A stretch of DNA of 61,018 nucleotides from Lachnospiraceae bacterium (GCA_017472605.1 JAFUPV010000073.1:1-61018), one strand, 5' to 3'. Counted from the first letter of the stretch, positions 34,326-42,726 are shown. Notes: generated by a model from the sequence alone, not told the origin. Numbers and translations: made by a program.

Positions 34326-35684
34326 ATGAAATCCACAAAGAAAATTGACATGACAAAAGGTTCCATGATCAAGCTGGTATTTCTCTTTGCGCTTCCGATC
34401 TGCGCCGGAAACATCCTGCAGATGCTCTACAACACGGTGGATACGCTGATCATCGGTAATTACTGTGATTCGGCCTCTCTGGCTGCCGTTGGCACAAGCG
34501 GTCAGCCGGTTGAAATGCTGCTGTGCATTTTCATGGGGCTTGGCACCGGCGTTTCCATCCTGGTCTCTCAGAGTGCCGGAAGCGGCAATGTGACGCGGAC
34601 AAAGGAACTGGTTGCCACCGCAACGTCTTTTCTTTACCTGTGCGCGATCCCGCTTTCCATCATCGGAATTTTTGTCGGTCCGCTTGTGCTGAAGCTGATG
34701 CAGTGTCCGGCTGATACCTGGGATTACGCCGTTTCCTATCTGCGGATCATCTTCCTTGGTACCCTTGGAAACATGGGCTATAACATGAACGCCGGCATTC
34801 TCCGCGGTCTTGGCGACAGCAGATCGTCCCTCTTTTTCCTGATGATTTCCTGCCTGGTAAACATTGTTCTTGATCTTCTGTTCATCGCCGTTTTCCACAT
34901 GGGTGTTTCCGGCGCGGCTCTGGCAACGATCATCGCAATCTTTTCTTCCTGGATATTCAGCATTCTCTACATCCGCAGACAATACCCGGAACTGGATTTC
35001 CATTTCCTTCCGCGCACACTGGACAAACGGATTCTGATGCAGATTATCCGGATTGGCCTGCCCCTTGGTCTGAACAATTCGATTTATTCCGTGGGACACA
35101 TTGTGCTTCAGTCTCTGGTCAATGCCCAGGGCTCCGCTTTCATGGCCGCATGTGCCGTTGCCGGAAAGGTGACAGGAATTGCCAATGTTGCCATTTCCTC
35201 TCTTTCCTCCGCCGCAACCACCTTCTCCGGCCAGAATCTGGGAGCAGGAAACTATGCCCGCCTGAAAACAGGCGCACTGCGGATTCCTCTTGCTTCCGGT
35301 CTGATCACCTGCATCGCCGGACTGATCGTCACCTTCAACTGCCGTCCAATTCTCGGCTGCTTTACAAAAGAAGCGGAGGTTCTGGAGCTGGCTGCCCTCT
35401 ACATCCGCGTTGTGCTTCCGTTCACCTGGACCTATGCCGTGTTTAACGGAATCCTCAGTTTCGTCAATGGCCTGGGCGAAGTCCGGTACCCCACCTTTGC
35501 CAACCTGCTGATGCTGTGGGCCGTCCGGATCCCGGTTGCCTACATCATCGCCTTCTTCATCAACGGAACCTATGTCATGGCCTGCTATCCGATCAGCTTT
35601 ACCTGCGGAATGCTCTTCATGTTTACCTATTTTGGGACAAAGCACTGGAAGAATATCCGGGCGAAGGCGGTGGAACAGGTATAG
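34326..35684 (+). CDS. MATE family efflux transporter
   Basis: 452-residue, ~12-helix transporter of the NorM/DinF-like MATE group common in Clostridia (DMTKGSMIKLVFLFALPICA start, VDTLIIGNYC, TTFSGQNLGAGNYARLKTGA). It exports cationic drugs or metabolites by ion antiport. ATG 34326 follows AAAGGGGGAGTTTGTCCT; the frame is open upstream to 34218 without a better site. It forms a single-gene unit with its own promoter and terminator. Confidence 0.93.
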   Translation: MKSTKKIDMTKGSMIKLVFLFALPICAGNILQMLYNTVDTLIIGNYCDSASLAAVGTSGQPVEMLLCIFMGLGTGVSILVSQSAGSGNVTRTKELVATATSFLYLCAIPLSIIGIFVGPLVLKLMQCPADTWDYAVSYLRIIFLGTLGNMGYNMNAGILRGLGDSRSSLFFLMISCLVNIVLDLLFIAVFHMGVSGAALATIIAIFSSWIFSILYIRRQYPELDFHFLPRTLDKRILMQIIRIGLPLGLNNSIYSVGHIVLQSLVNAQGSAFMAACAVAGKVTGIANVAISSLSSAATTFSGQNLGAGNYARLKTGALRIPLASGLITCIAGLIVTFNCRPILGCFTKEAEVLELAALYIRVVLPFTWTYAVFNGILSFVNGLGEVRYPTFANLLMLWAVRIPVAYIIAFFINGTYVMACYPISFTCGMLFMFTYFGTKHWKNIRAKAVEQV

Positions 35685-35743
35685 CTGCCGGTAATACTCA
35701 ATATAGGTCAATAAATACAATAGACCAAGCTTATTAAGAAGAG

Positions 35744-35785
35744 AGCAGTGTTTTCCAAGAATAATCGGAAAACACTGCTTTCTAT
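35744..35785. terminator. Bidirectional terminator
   Basis: AGCAGTGTTTTCC and GGAAAACACTGCT pair perfectly (13 bp) around a 10-nt loop; TTTCTATT follows on plus. It separates the MATE gene from the convergent HEPN gene. Confidence 0.85.
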
Positions 35786-35791
35786 TAACAA

Positions 35792-36202
35792 TCACACTTT
35801 TTCTTTTATGTACTCTGATATAGCCAAAATAATCTTTTCTGCAATTTCCACCTGGTCTGTCGATTCCTCCTTATCAGCAACATACATATCATCATAATCG
35901 CTCTTTGTCCGAATCATCTGCAAACGTCCGACCATTCCACCGAACTCTCTCGGAAACACATTTTCATGTACATAATATCTGTTGAAATATGCGATCACAT
36001 CCTTATGCCGCTTAAATGCAATTGATGACAGCGCCAGTAGAGCATTCATTGCATGAAAGCATGCATAATAGGCACGATTATTTGCTGCACGATACTTTTT
36101 CTCACGCAGCAAAAGCTTTGCCGTATCCAGATCATCCAAACTCTGCTCCATTCGATACCATGCTACATCCTGACAGGTTCCGCCCTGTTTCTCATCACTC
36201 AA
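35792..36202 (-). CDS. HEPN domain protein (putative toxin partner)
   Basis: 136-residue all-helical HEPN protein with the NRAYYACFHAMNALL core and FKRHKDVIAYFNRYYV segment typical of HEPN genes paired with nucleotidyltransferases. In characterised HEPN/MNT modules the HEPN protein is an RNase toxin that the partner AMPylates; the RX4-6H catalytic motif is not obvious here. It overlaps the MNT gene by 8 bp. An AmpC-like count of catalytic residues cannot be made by eye, so toxin activity is inferred from context. Confidence 0.85.
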   Translation of the reverse strand: MSDEKQGGTCQDVAWYRMEQSLDDLDTAKLLLREKKYRAANNRAYYACFHAMNALLALSSIAFKRHKDVIAYFNRYYVHENVFPREFGGMVGRLQMIRTKSDYDDMYVADKEESTDQVEIAEKIILAISEYIKEKV

Positions 36203-36542
36203 TTAAGATACCCTCCTTTACAATATTACGATAAAACATATACGATTCCTTCCAATAATCAAAGTGTTCCTGCTTTACAATGATCGGGCTTATCTCTACA
36301 TCGTACTCCATATTGTAATCGAAGGTAATATTGCTTACTTTTTCTTCCAAAAGCAGTTCGTCCGTATCATCTGTCAAAAACATGATATCAATATCCGAAT
36401 TCTCATCATAATCTCCACGTGCATAGGAACCATATAAAAATACCCGAACAATTCCATTACATTGGATTCTTACTTCACCCGCATATTGTCTTGCTAAAGA
36501 AGAAATCTGCTCAGGAGGTCCCTGTCTTTTTGTTTTCACCAT
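36195..36542 (-). CDS. Minimal nucleotidyltransferase (MNT antitoxin type)
   Basis: 115-residue single-domain nucleotidyltransferase. The GSX10DXD signature is complete in LYGSYARGDYDENSDIDIMF, and a third acidic residue fits DVEIS. In HEPN/MNT toxin-antitoxin systems this enzyme adds AMP to the HEPN toxin and neutralises it. ATG 36542 follows GGAGGTACTGTTTT; the frame opens to 36566. First gene of the pair, with a promoter buried in an inverted repeat just upstream. Confidence 0.88.
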   Translation of the reverse strand: MVKTKRQGPPEQISSLARQYAGEVRIQCNGIVRVFLYGSYARGDYDENSDIDIMFLTDDTDELLLEEKVSNITFDYNMEYDVEISPIIVKQEHFDYWKESYMFYRNIVKEGILIE

Positions 36543-36595
36543 AAAACAGTACCTCCTTTCCCACACATTTTCAACAGAATCTCTTTTCAGAGAAA

Positions 36596-36640
36596 ATCAT
36601 CCTCTGTTTTTATTATACTCAAAACAGAGGATGATAGCAA
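36596..36640 (-). promoter_or_regulatory. Combined promoter, operator and terminator of MNT/HEPN
   Basis: A perfect 15-bp inverted repeat (36596-36610 with 36621-36635; arm ATCATCCTCTGTTTT) surrounds a 10-bp centre. On the minus strand -35 TTGCTA (36640-36635), 17 bp and -10 TATAAT (36617-36612) fall within it, so a dimer bound there would block transcription. The same hairpin followed by TTTTCTCT could end transcription from the Na/Pi gene at 36665. Confidence 0.75.
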
Positions 36641-36664
36641 TTCTTTTTTTCACCGAGCCGCCAA

Positions 36665-38308
36665 TCACGCGCCCATTTCAATCTTCGCATATGCCTGCGC
36701 AATGTTCAGCACATGGTCGCCGATTCGTTCAAAGTCGGTCAGCATTTCGGAGAAGAGGATGCAGCCTTCCTCGGAGCAGAGTCCGTCACGCATGCGCTTC
36801 AGATGATTTTCGCGATAAGAAACAGTCATGTCATCAATTTGCTGCTCCACAGCCGCCACACGGGACAGCCACTTTGTGGTCTCCTCTTCTCTTGCAAACA
36901 GAAGTCCCATTGCTTTCGCGCAGGCGTTTTTCATGCTGCGGATTTCTTCTTTTGCGCCTTCGGAGAAGCGGATTTCGTCCTTCTCCATCACATGCACATA
37001 GCCGCTGATGTTCGCCGCATGGTCACCGATTCGCTCGATGTTTCCGCTGATCAGGAAATACTCCTCGATCGCAGCCATGTCTGTTCCGGACGTGTTGTGG
37101 GTCAGGATCTTTGAAATATACTGACCGATTTCTTTGTTCAGGTAGTCCAGAAGTTCCTCCGTCTCATCACACTGCTTTACCAGTTCCAGATTACGGTCGT
37201 GAACTGCCTGGAAGCTGAGATTGATGTTCTCTCCTGCCAGCTTCAGCATCCGGTCAACCTCCTGCCCCAGCTGTTCCATGTGAATTGCAGAGAAGCCAAG
37301 CTGACGGATTCCGGAATGGAAATCCTCTTTGATGTAGAGCAGACGTGTTTCCCTGGTCGCATCTCCAGTCTGGCGATCCGGCAGGATGCGCTCGGCTGCT
37401 TTTGCAAGATAAACACCAAAGGGCAGAAGCAGAAGGGTGGTTGTGATGTTGAACAGCGTGTGCATGTTCGCGATCTGCATCGCCGGATTTCCCGGTACCA
37501 GCTTTTCGATCAGGTCGGTCAGCGGAAGTGTCAGGCAGATGATGGTAAAGACGGTCGTTCCGATGATGTTGAACATCAGGTGAATGATCGTGGTGCGTCT
37601 TGCGTTACAGCTTGTACCGATAGCCGCCAGCACTGCAGTGATACAGGTTCCGATGTTCTGACCGAAGAGAACGAATACTGCATTGGGGAAGGTTACCAGT
37701 CCATTGGTTGCCAGCGCCTGAAGAATTCCGACCGACGCGGAGGAGGACTGGATGATTGCTGTAAATACAGCGCCAACCAGGATTCCGATCAGCGGATTGG
37801 AGAATTTCGTCATCAGAGAAATGAACAGCTCGGATTCACGAAGCGGCTCCATGGCAGAACCCATCATGTCCATTCCAATGAACAGGATGCCGAGTCCGGC
37901 AAGAATCTGTCCCACATAGCGCACTTTGGGATTTTTCATGAAAACAACCATTGCAACACCGACAAAAGCAATCACCGGCGCCAGCATTCCCACATCCAGC
38001 GCGATGAGAAGACCGGTCACCGTGGTACCGATGTTGGCACCCATGATGATCCAGACTGCCTGCTGCAGAGTCATCATGCCGGAGTTTACAAAGCCGACAA
38101 CCATGACCGTTGTTGCGGAAGAAGACTGAATCACTGCCGTAATTCCGGCGCCGACTGCGACTCCCAGAATCCGGTTTGCCGTCAGCTTCTCCAGAATCTG
38201 TTTCATCCGGTTGCCCGCAACGGCCTCCAGACCGCTGCTCATCATCTGCATTCCATAGAGGAACAATGCCAGTCCGCCCAGCAGTCCCAATAAAATTGTC
38301 ATATCCAT
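36665..38308 (-). CDS. Na/Pi cotransporter family protein with C-terminal PhoU domain
   Basis: 547-residue membrane transporter. Two inverted Na/Pi repeats each carry a QSSSA motif (AVIQSSSATTVMVVG and AIIQSSSASVGILQA), the Na+/phosphate site. Residues ~330-547 are a cytoplasmic PhoU-like helical domain (ERIGDHAANISGYVHV and DFERIGDHVLNIAQAY). It likely moves phosphate with Na+, with PhoU sensing. ATG 38308 is used; an in-frame TTG lies seven codons upstream, overlapping the GGAGG site, so it is unlikely. Its 5' flank abuts the kdpE-like gene, perhaps one regulatory unit. Confidence 0.92.
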   Translation of the reverse strand: MDMTILLGLLGGLALFLYGMQMMSSGLEAVAGNRMKQILEKLTANRILGVAVGAGITAVIQSSSATTVMVVGFVNSGMMTLQQAVWIIMGANIGTTVTGLLIALDVGMLAPVIAFVGVAMVVFMKNPKVRYVGQILAGLGILFIGMDMMGSAMEPLRESELFISLMTKFSNPLIGILVGAVFTAIIQSSSASVGILQALATNGLVTFPNAVFVLFGQNIGTCITAVLAAIGTSCNARRTTIIHLMFNIIGTTVFTIICLTLPLTDLIEKLVPGNPAMQIANMHTLFNITTTLLLLPFGVYLAKAAERILPDRQTGDATRETRLLYIKEDFHSGIRQLGFSAIHMEQLGQEVDRMLKLAGENINLSFQAVHDRNLELVKQCDETEELLDYLNKEIGQYISKILTHNTSGTDMAAIEEYFLISGNIERIGDHAANISGYVHVMEKDEIRFSEGAKEEIRSMKNACAKAMGLLFAREEETTKWLSRVAAVEQQIDDMTVSYRENHLKRMRDGLCSEEGCILFSEMLTDFERIGDHVLNIAQAYAKIEMGA

Positions 38309-38399
38309 CTTTTTCTGATTTTCCTCCAAATCATTTCATTCGTCTGTCTATTGTCGGATGGCTCCCCAGGTCATCATCCGGATTCCAGCCAAATCAGAG

Positions 38400-38463
38400 T
38401 TCGGATTCGACCGGTAATCATGTAATTCAGCCGGTAATCATCCAAATCAGCCGTCCGTATTCA
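38400..38463. repeat. Tandem copies of the kdpE-like 3' end
   Basis: Minus strand: the gene's last codons ATGAATACGGACGGCTGA are followed by two shorter copies, ATGATTACCGGCTGAATTAC and ATGATTACCGGTCGAATCC, giving three units of about 19-23 bp. A further TGGAATCCGGATGATGACC may be an older copy. Confidence 0.6.
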
Positions 38464-39154
38464 TCCGGTATCCTACGCCGAGTTCGTTTGAAATATACCG
38501 GTTATCGCCCGGTTTGACACCCATCTTCTTTCGGATGTTGGCCATGTTAACCTGCAGCTTCTTTACGCTGCCGGCATCCGACCAGCGCCACACCTCACGG
38601 ATAATTTCCGAATAGGTCATCACCTTTCCCGCATGTCTCGCCAGAAGAGCGGCAATGTTATATTCAGTCTGAGTCAGGTGAATCTCATTTTCTCCAAGCA
38701 TGACCTGACGGCTCTCAAAATCAATTACCAGATCGTTGACCCGGAATTTTCCGTCTGTTTCCAGATTCTGCATACTGCCATGCTGGTAAATCCGCAGCGC
38801 GGCACGGACTCTTGCCAGAAGCTCTGCCGTTCCAAACGGTTTGGTCACATAGTCATTGGCGCCTGCATCCAGCGCCTCCACCTTATCCGATTCATTGGTT
38901 CTGGCCGAAAGGACAAGAATCGGCACGCCGGCCTGTTTTCTGACTTGCGTGATGAAGTCAATTCCATCCCCGTCCGGAAGGCCAAGATCGAGAATCAGGC
39001 AGTCCGGCGTGTGGGACAGATACATCATCATTCCCTCTCTGGAACTGCCCGCTTCCAGTACCTGGTATCCGTTGGCATGGAGAATCGTCTTCACAAAATT
39101 ACGAATGTTGGTCTCATCTTCAATGATCAGAATCTTATATCTGTTACTGTTCAT
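38447..39154 (-). CDS. KdpE-like OmpR-family response regulator
   Basis: 235-residue response regulator. The receiver domain has phospho-acceptor D56 (CLILDLGLPDGDG), K105 (VTKPFG) and acidic pocket E12/D13. The C-terminal winged helix is OmpR/PhoB-type (HLTQTEYNIAALLARHAGKV, RYISNELGVGYRM), closest to KdpE. It overlaps the histidine kinase by 11 bp. KdpE usually activates kdpFABC for K+ uptake; no kdp genes are here, so the nearby Na/Pi gene or distant genes may be targets. Confidence 0.9.
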   Translation of the reverse strand: MNSNRYKILIIEDETNIRNFVKTILHANGYQVLEAGSSREGMMMYLSHTPDCLILDLGLPDGDGIDFITQVRKQAGVPILVLSARTNESDKVEALDAGANDYVTKPFGTAELLARVRAALRIYQHGSMQNLETDGKFRVNDLVIDFESRQVMLGENEIHLTQTEYNIAALLARHAGKVMTYSEIIREVWRWSDAGSVKKLQVNMANIRKKMGVKPGDNRYISNELGVGYRMNTDG

Positions 39155-40208
39155 TTCCGTCCTCCTCCATGTTCAGGGAAAAGCGGAAACAGCATCCGCC
39201 TTCCGTTCTGTTTTCGGCACAAATTTCACCATCGTGGGCTTTAATAATCGAAGCACAGACAGAAAGTCCGATTCCCATGTTATGCTTCTGATGATCGGCC
39301 GGAACATCCCTGTTTTCCAGATATCCGGTAAAAATCCCGCCGAGCCGCTCTTTTGCAATGCCGCAGCCGTTGTCGATGATCTCAAAAACCACTTTTTCTC
39401 CTTCGGTAAAAACACGCAGCTTTAGCATGGTCATTCCTTTTGCATGGCGAACCGCATTTTCCAGCATGTTGACAATCACCTGCGTGATCAGAACCGCATC
39501 CATGGGAATGCTGATGAACTCCTCCGGCATTTCCACATCCACTTCCTGGCTGGGAAACCGTTTGGAAAAACGGACCAGCACACTGTCGATCAGTTCTTCC
39601 AGAACTACCGGTGATTTAACCAGCTTCACGCCCTGATTATCAATCCGTGTGACTGAAAGCAGGTTTTCCACCATTCCGATCAGCCATTCGGAATCCTCCC
39701 GGATTCCTTCCGCCATCTGCTTCAGATCCTCCGTGGTCAGGCTTTCAAAATTTTCAAGGATTGCGGAACTGGAGCCATAGATTGCCGTCAGCGGCGTCCG
39801 CAGATCATGGGAGATCGCACGAAGCAGATTGGCACGCATTTTCTCCTTCTCCGTCTCTGCTTTCAGCTTTTCCTGCTGCTTCAGCTTCGTTGTCAGCGCA
39901 CTTGTCATGCAGGTGATCACAAGCATGATCACTGCCGATACCAGGTTCTCAGGAATGCTGAAATTAAATTTGAAATAGGGGAACGTGAAGGCGAAATTGA
40001 CAGCAAGCACGCTGATCAGCGACGCAAGGATGCCATAGACATAGCTCTGGGTCAGAAGAGCGACCAGAAACACAGCAAGTGTAAACACAGCTGTAGTCAG
40101 CGCCGGTGTGTGAAACAGTTCTGTAATCGCAAGACTTATGACAAAGAATGCACACAGGACAGCGATTGTAAACAGGATATCTTTGATTCGGCTATGTTGT
40201 ATTTTCAT
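39144..40208 (-). CDS. KdpD-like sensor histidine kinase lacking the N-terminal KdpD domain
   Basis: 354 residues against ~890 for full KdpD. Four membrane helices (residues ~10-105) form the DUF4118 module of KdpD. Then come HisKA with phospho-acceptor H134 (ISHDLRTPLTAIYGSSS) and the HATPase domain (NMLENAVRHAKG N-box, DNGCGIAKERLGGIFTG, MGIGLSVCASIIKAHDGEI). The cytoplasmic KdpD/Usp sensor part that binds c-di-AMP in Firmicutes is absent. Start: AGAGGTTTCAA before the ATG. It presumably senses ionic or envelope state for the KdpE-like partner. Confidence 0.9.
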   Translation of the reverse strand: MKIQHSRIKDILFTIAVLCAFFVISLAITELFHTPALTTAVFTLAVFLVALLTQSYVYGILASLISVLAVNFAFTFPYFKFNFSIPENLVSAVIMLVITCMTSALTTKLKQQEKLKAETEKEKMRANLLRAISHDLRTPLTAIYGSSSAILENFESLTTEDLKQMAEGIREDSEWLIGMVENLLSVTRIDNQGVKLVKSPVVLEELIDSVLVRFSKRFPSQEVDVEMPEEFISIPMDAVLITQVIVNMLENAVRHAKGMTMLKLRVFTEGEKVVFEIIDNGCGIAKERLGGIFTGYLENRDVPADHQKHNMGIGLSVCASIIKAHDGEICAENRTEGGCCFRFSLNMEEDGNEQ

Positions 40209-40355
40209 TTGAAACCTCTCGTATCATCGGCGGCAGTGCATCGTCTTTGCTGATGTCAGCTTATGGGAGCGCTCTGCCGCAGACAGTATAGCATGATTTT
40301 GGTAAAGAAGCAGTTAAGATTTTTCCCGAACGTTCGGCTTCCATTCATTGGGTTC

Positions 40356-40433
40356 TGATCCGATCGAACGTGTTGCAGGCACGTTCGCCTGGATGCTGGA
40401 GCAATCTGACCGGACTGTCCCGGCACGTTCACC
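40356..40433. repeat. Dispersed palindromic repeat, copy B
   Basis: TGATCCGATCGAACGTG, TTGCAGG, CACGTTCGCCTGGATGCT, with the CGAACGTG/CACGTTCG hairpin intact. A second, decayed half (TCTGACCGGACTG ... GGCACGTTCACCTC) follows and runs into the end of the superoxide dismutase gene. A further CGAACGTTCGGCTTCC near 40327 may be another fragment. Confidence 0.8.
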
Positions 40434-40941
40434 TCATCATATTGACAATCTCTCCGCATGCAATCCGGATGCCGGAATTCCCTGCCGGCTGAGACGTGAA
40501 GTCGTCCGGCATGGAATGGATGATGACTGTTTTTCCAAGGATTTCACCAATGGTAAAGCGGTCGCTCAGAACAATCTGAAACGCATAGCCTCCATTTTCA
40601 AACAGCGGAGGCAGATCTCCGGCATGGTACGGGTGCGCGCAGTTCTCAGGATTGTAATGCATGCGGGCATCCGCAAAGGGATCTGTCGCATTTCCGGTAC
40701 ACCGTTCTCCTTCATGAATATGAAAACCGAAAATACCTGCCCGGCACGGCTGCGGCTGCGACGGCAATCCGGTTACTTCGCAGGCAGCCAGAACACCGGA
40801 GCCGGTCTGGTAGAACCGAACCGTTCCCTCAATTTCCGGATATTCCATGCTGCCTTTGATTCCTGCGATTGCCTGCGGACGCCTCCTGAGAATGGAAGCA
40901 AATTCCCAAAAGTGACTGATTTCTGTGTGATGATTCCGCAT
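40429..40941 (-). CDS. Cu/Zn superoxide dismutase family protein, no signal peptide
   Basis: 170 residues. All metal ligands are in place: copper H74, H76, H95 and H142, zinc H95, H103, H106 and D109 (GFHIHEGE, MHYNPENCAHPYHAGDLPPL, VIIHSMPDD); the structural disulfide pair fits C81 and C162. Superoxide dismutation is expected. Bacterial SodC is normally secreted, but no signal peptide or lipobox is seen, so it would stay in the reducing cytoplasm. AGAGGTCGATTCG precedes the ATG. In an anaerobe it may help survive brief air exposure. Confidence 0.88.
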   Translation of the reverse strand: MRNHHTEISHFWEFASILRRRPQAIAGIKGSMEYPEIEGTVRFYQTGSGVLAACEVTGLPSQPQPCRAGIFGFHIHEGERCTGNATDPFADARMHYNPENCAHPYHAGDLPPLFENGGYAFQIVLSDRFTIGEILGKTVIIHSMPDDFTSQPAGNSGIRIACGEIVNMMR

Positions 40942-40983
40942 TCGAATCGACCTCTGTTTTTCCTGTTTCTTTTATGATATGCA

Positions 40984-41025
40984 GAAAAAACACGCAGGGG
41001 CATCTGCTTTTTGCGCAGATGCCCC
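40984..41025 (-). terminator. Terminator of the AI-2E family gene
   Basis: Minus strand: GGGGCATCTGC and GCAGATGCCCC pair perfectly around GCAAAAA; TGCGTGTTTTTTC follows. Confidence 0.85.
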
Positions 41026-41048
41026 ACTGATCTTACATATTCCGAGCC

Positions 41049-42401
41049 TTATCGTCTTTTTCGGCTTTTTCTGTTCTTTCCGGATGCCGTACCGGAGGCA
41101 CTGGTTTTCTTCTCTGCCCCATTCTGTGAACCGGTCTGCTTCTGCAGGACAGATGCCGGCTGCACATCGGTCTGCTTCTGCAGGGCAGATGCCGGCTGCA
41201 CATCAGTCAGGGATGCTGCTTCTGCGCATGTCTGCTGCACGCACTTCCCGGATTCCATACCGTCCCGACCGGCTTCTGCCAGCTGCATCTCTCCCTTCTT
41301 CACATCCTGCTTCAGAAGCTGATAGGCAGCTGCTGCCGCCGGAACACCGATCAGCATACCCGTGACGCCCATGACAGCTCCGCCAATGGTAACTGCAGCA
41401 AGTACCCACATTCCCGGCAGACCGATGGAAGTACCTACTACTTTCGGATAGATCAGATTTCCTTCCAGCTGCTGCAGAACAACGAGATAGATCAGGAAAA
41501 CAACTGCCTGAAACGGGGAAACCGTGAAAATCATGAATGCGCCGACCGCACCGCCGATGTAGGCTCCGGCAACCGGGATCAGCGCAGTGAACCCGATCAG
41601 GGCACCGATCATCACGGCATAGGGAAGTTTCAGAATCGTCATGCCGATCATACAGAGTCCGCCAAGAATCACTGCTTCCGTACACTGTCCGACGATGAAG
41701 CGGTGAAAGCAGCCGTCAAGGGTTGCCAGCACATAGCGAATCCGGTGATCCCAGGTCGGATTCAGATACCGTTTCATCACACGGCCAAACTGACTGCTCA
41801 GAGACTCTTTTCCGGACAACAGATAAATTGCAAAAATCAGGCCAATGACCAGATTCATGATAACCGACACAGCCGATGACACAGCAGAAATCGCAACCTG
41901 CGCAGCGCCGCCGACACCTTCCAGAAGTACATTTACAATCTGTGTGATTTTCTCTTCCCAGTTGATCTCCGCCAGGGATTTTGTGAAGTCTTCCGGGATA
42001 ATTTCCTTCACATATTCGCTGTCACGCAGCCAGACTGCCAGTTCTTCCATTGCTTCCGGCACTTCCTTAAAGAGCAGCTGTACGCAGGCAGACAGCTCCG
42101 GCACGATCAGACGAATGATCAGAAACACAACAGCAACCAACGTGATCATGGATGCGATCATGCAGATTGGTCTGCGGCTTTTCACCAGAAGATTTTCTTT
42201 GCTCTTCGGAAAATAAAACCGTTCATAAAAGCTCATCAGAATGTTCAGGATGTACGCGATCACACATCCCATGATCAGTGCTCCTGCCGCCGAAACCAGT
42301 ACGTTTCCGAACTGGGCAATCGTATCCCAGTAGTGAATTCCCAAATAGACCAGGAACACGGTCACACCCAGCCGAATGCAGGTTTTCCATTCAATTTTCA
42401 T
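41049..42401 (-). CDS. AI-2E family transporter
   Basis: 450-residue membrane protein with about eight helices, PF01594 type, formerly linked to autoinducer-2 export and in some cases Na+/H+ antiport. Family marks include LIGFTALIPVAGAYIGG and VVLQQLEGNLIYPKVVGTSI. ATG 42401 follows GGTGGAGGTTGAG; the frame is open to 42518. The ~70-residue cytoplasmic tail is hydrophilic and carries two 12-residue tandem repeats (DVQPASALQKQT, DVQPASVLQKQT) before a Lys/Arg-rich end. The tail is not conserved in the family as I know it. Confidence 0.9.
   Translation of the reverse strand: MKIEWKTCIRLGVTVFLVYLGIHYWDTIAQFGNVLVSAAGALIMGCVIAYILNILMSFYERFYFPKSKENLLVKSRRPICMIASMITLVAVVFLIIRLIVPELSACVQLLFKEVPEAMEELAVWLRDSEYVKEIIPEDFTKSLAEINWEEKITQIVNVLLEGVGGAAQVAISAVSSAVSVIMNLVIGLIFAIYLLSGKESLSSQFGRVMKRYLNPTWDHRIRYVLATLDGCFHRFIVGQCTEAVILGGLCMIGMTILKLPYAVMIGALIGFTALIPVAGAYIGGAVGAFMIFTVSPFQAVVFLIYLVVLQQLEGNLIYPKVVGTSIGLPGMWVLAAVTIGGAVMGVTGMLIGVPAAAAAYQLLKQDVKKGEMQLAEAGRDGMESGKCVQQTCAEAASLTDVQPASALQKQTDVQPASVLQKQTGSQNGAEKKTSASGTASGKNRKSRKRR
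41134..41205. repeat. In-frame 36-bp tandem repeat in the AI-2E gene
   Basis: Two units of 36 bp (41134-41169 and 41170-41205) that differ at only two or so positions, so a young duplication. They encode the 12-residue repeats of the C-terminal tail. Confidence 0.95.
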
Positions 42402-42654
42402 CTCAACCTCCACCTTTATCAGTCTTTGTTCCATCCAAAACGTTTTCCAGCTATTCATAACATATCTCTTTCGGTTATGCATTTGCACAAAACGAATGAA
42501 CGTAACACCGCATACCAAATCGATGCATCACAAACATTATACCAAAATCTCTTCTTTCAATCAATGCATAGACCTATTAACGAAGTATTAAATTTCTGTC
42601 CTGCAAATCCTTCCGCTCTCCTGCGCCTTATCAATCCGTTCCGAACTGACACCC

Positions 42655-42706
42655 AAACAAAAAATGCCAGAATATACGATCCACATCAGTAACGTATATT
42701 CTGGCA
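42655..42706 (-). terminator. Terminator of the ABC operon
   Basis: Minus strand: TGCCAGAATATACG and CGTATATTCTGGCA pair perfectly (14 bp), followed by TTTTTTGTTTG. The rest of 42402-42654 shows nothing clear. Confidence 0.9.
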
Positions 42707-42726
42707 GCCAAATTTCTCCTAATCTG

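Noticed and set aside
34284-35795. Minus-strand frame of 503 codons
   Set aside because: Antisense to the MATE gene, which has clear family motifs, a promoter and a binding site; the shadow is His/Gly/Asn-rich without a recognisable domain.
36596-36635. Simple terminator only
   Set aside because: The perfect promoter spacing inside the hairpin and its position before the MNT gene argue that it also acts as promoter and operator, so it is listed as combined.
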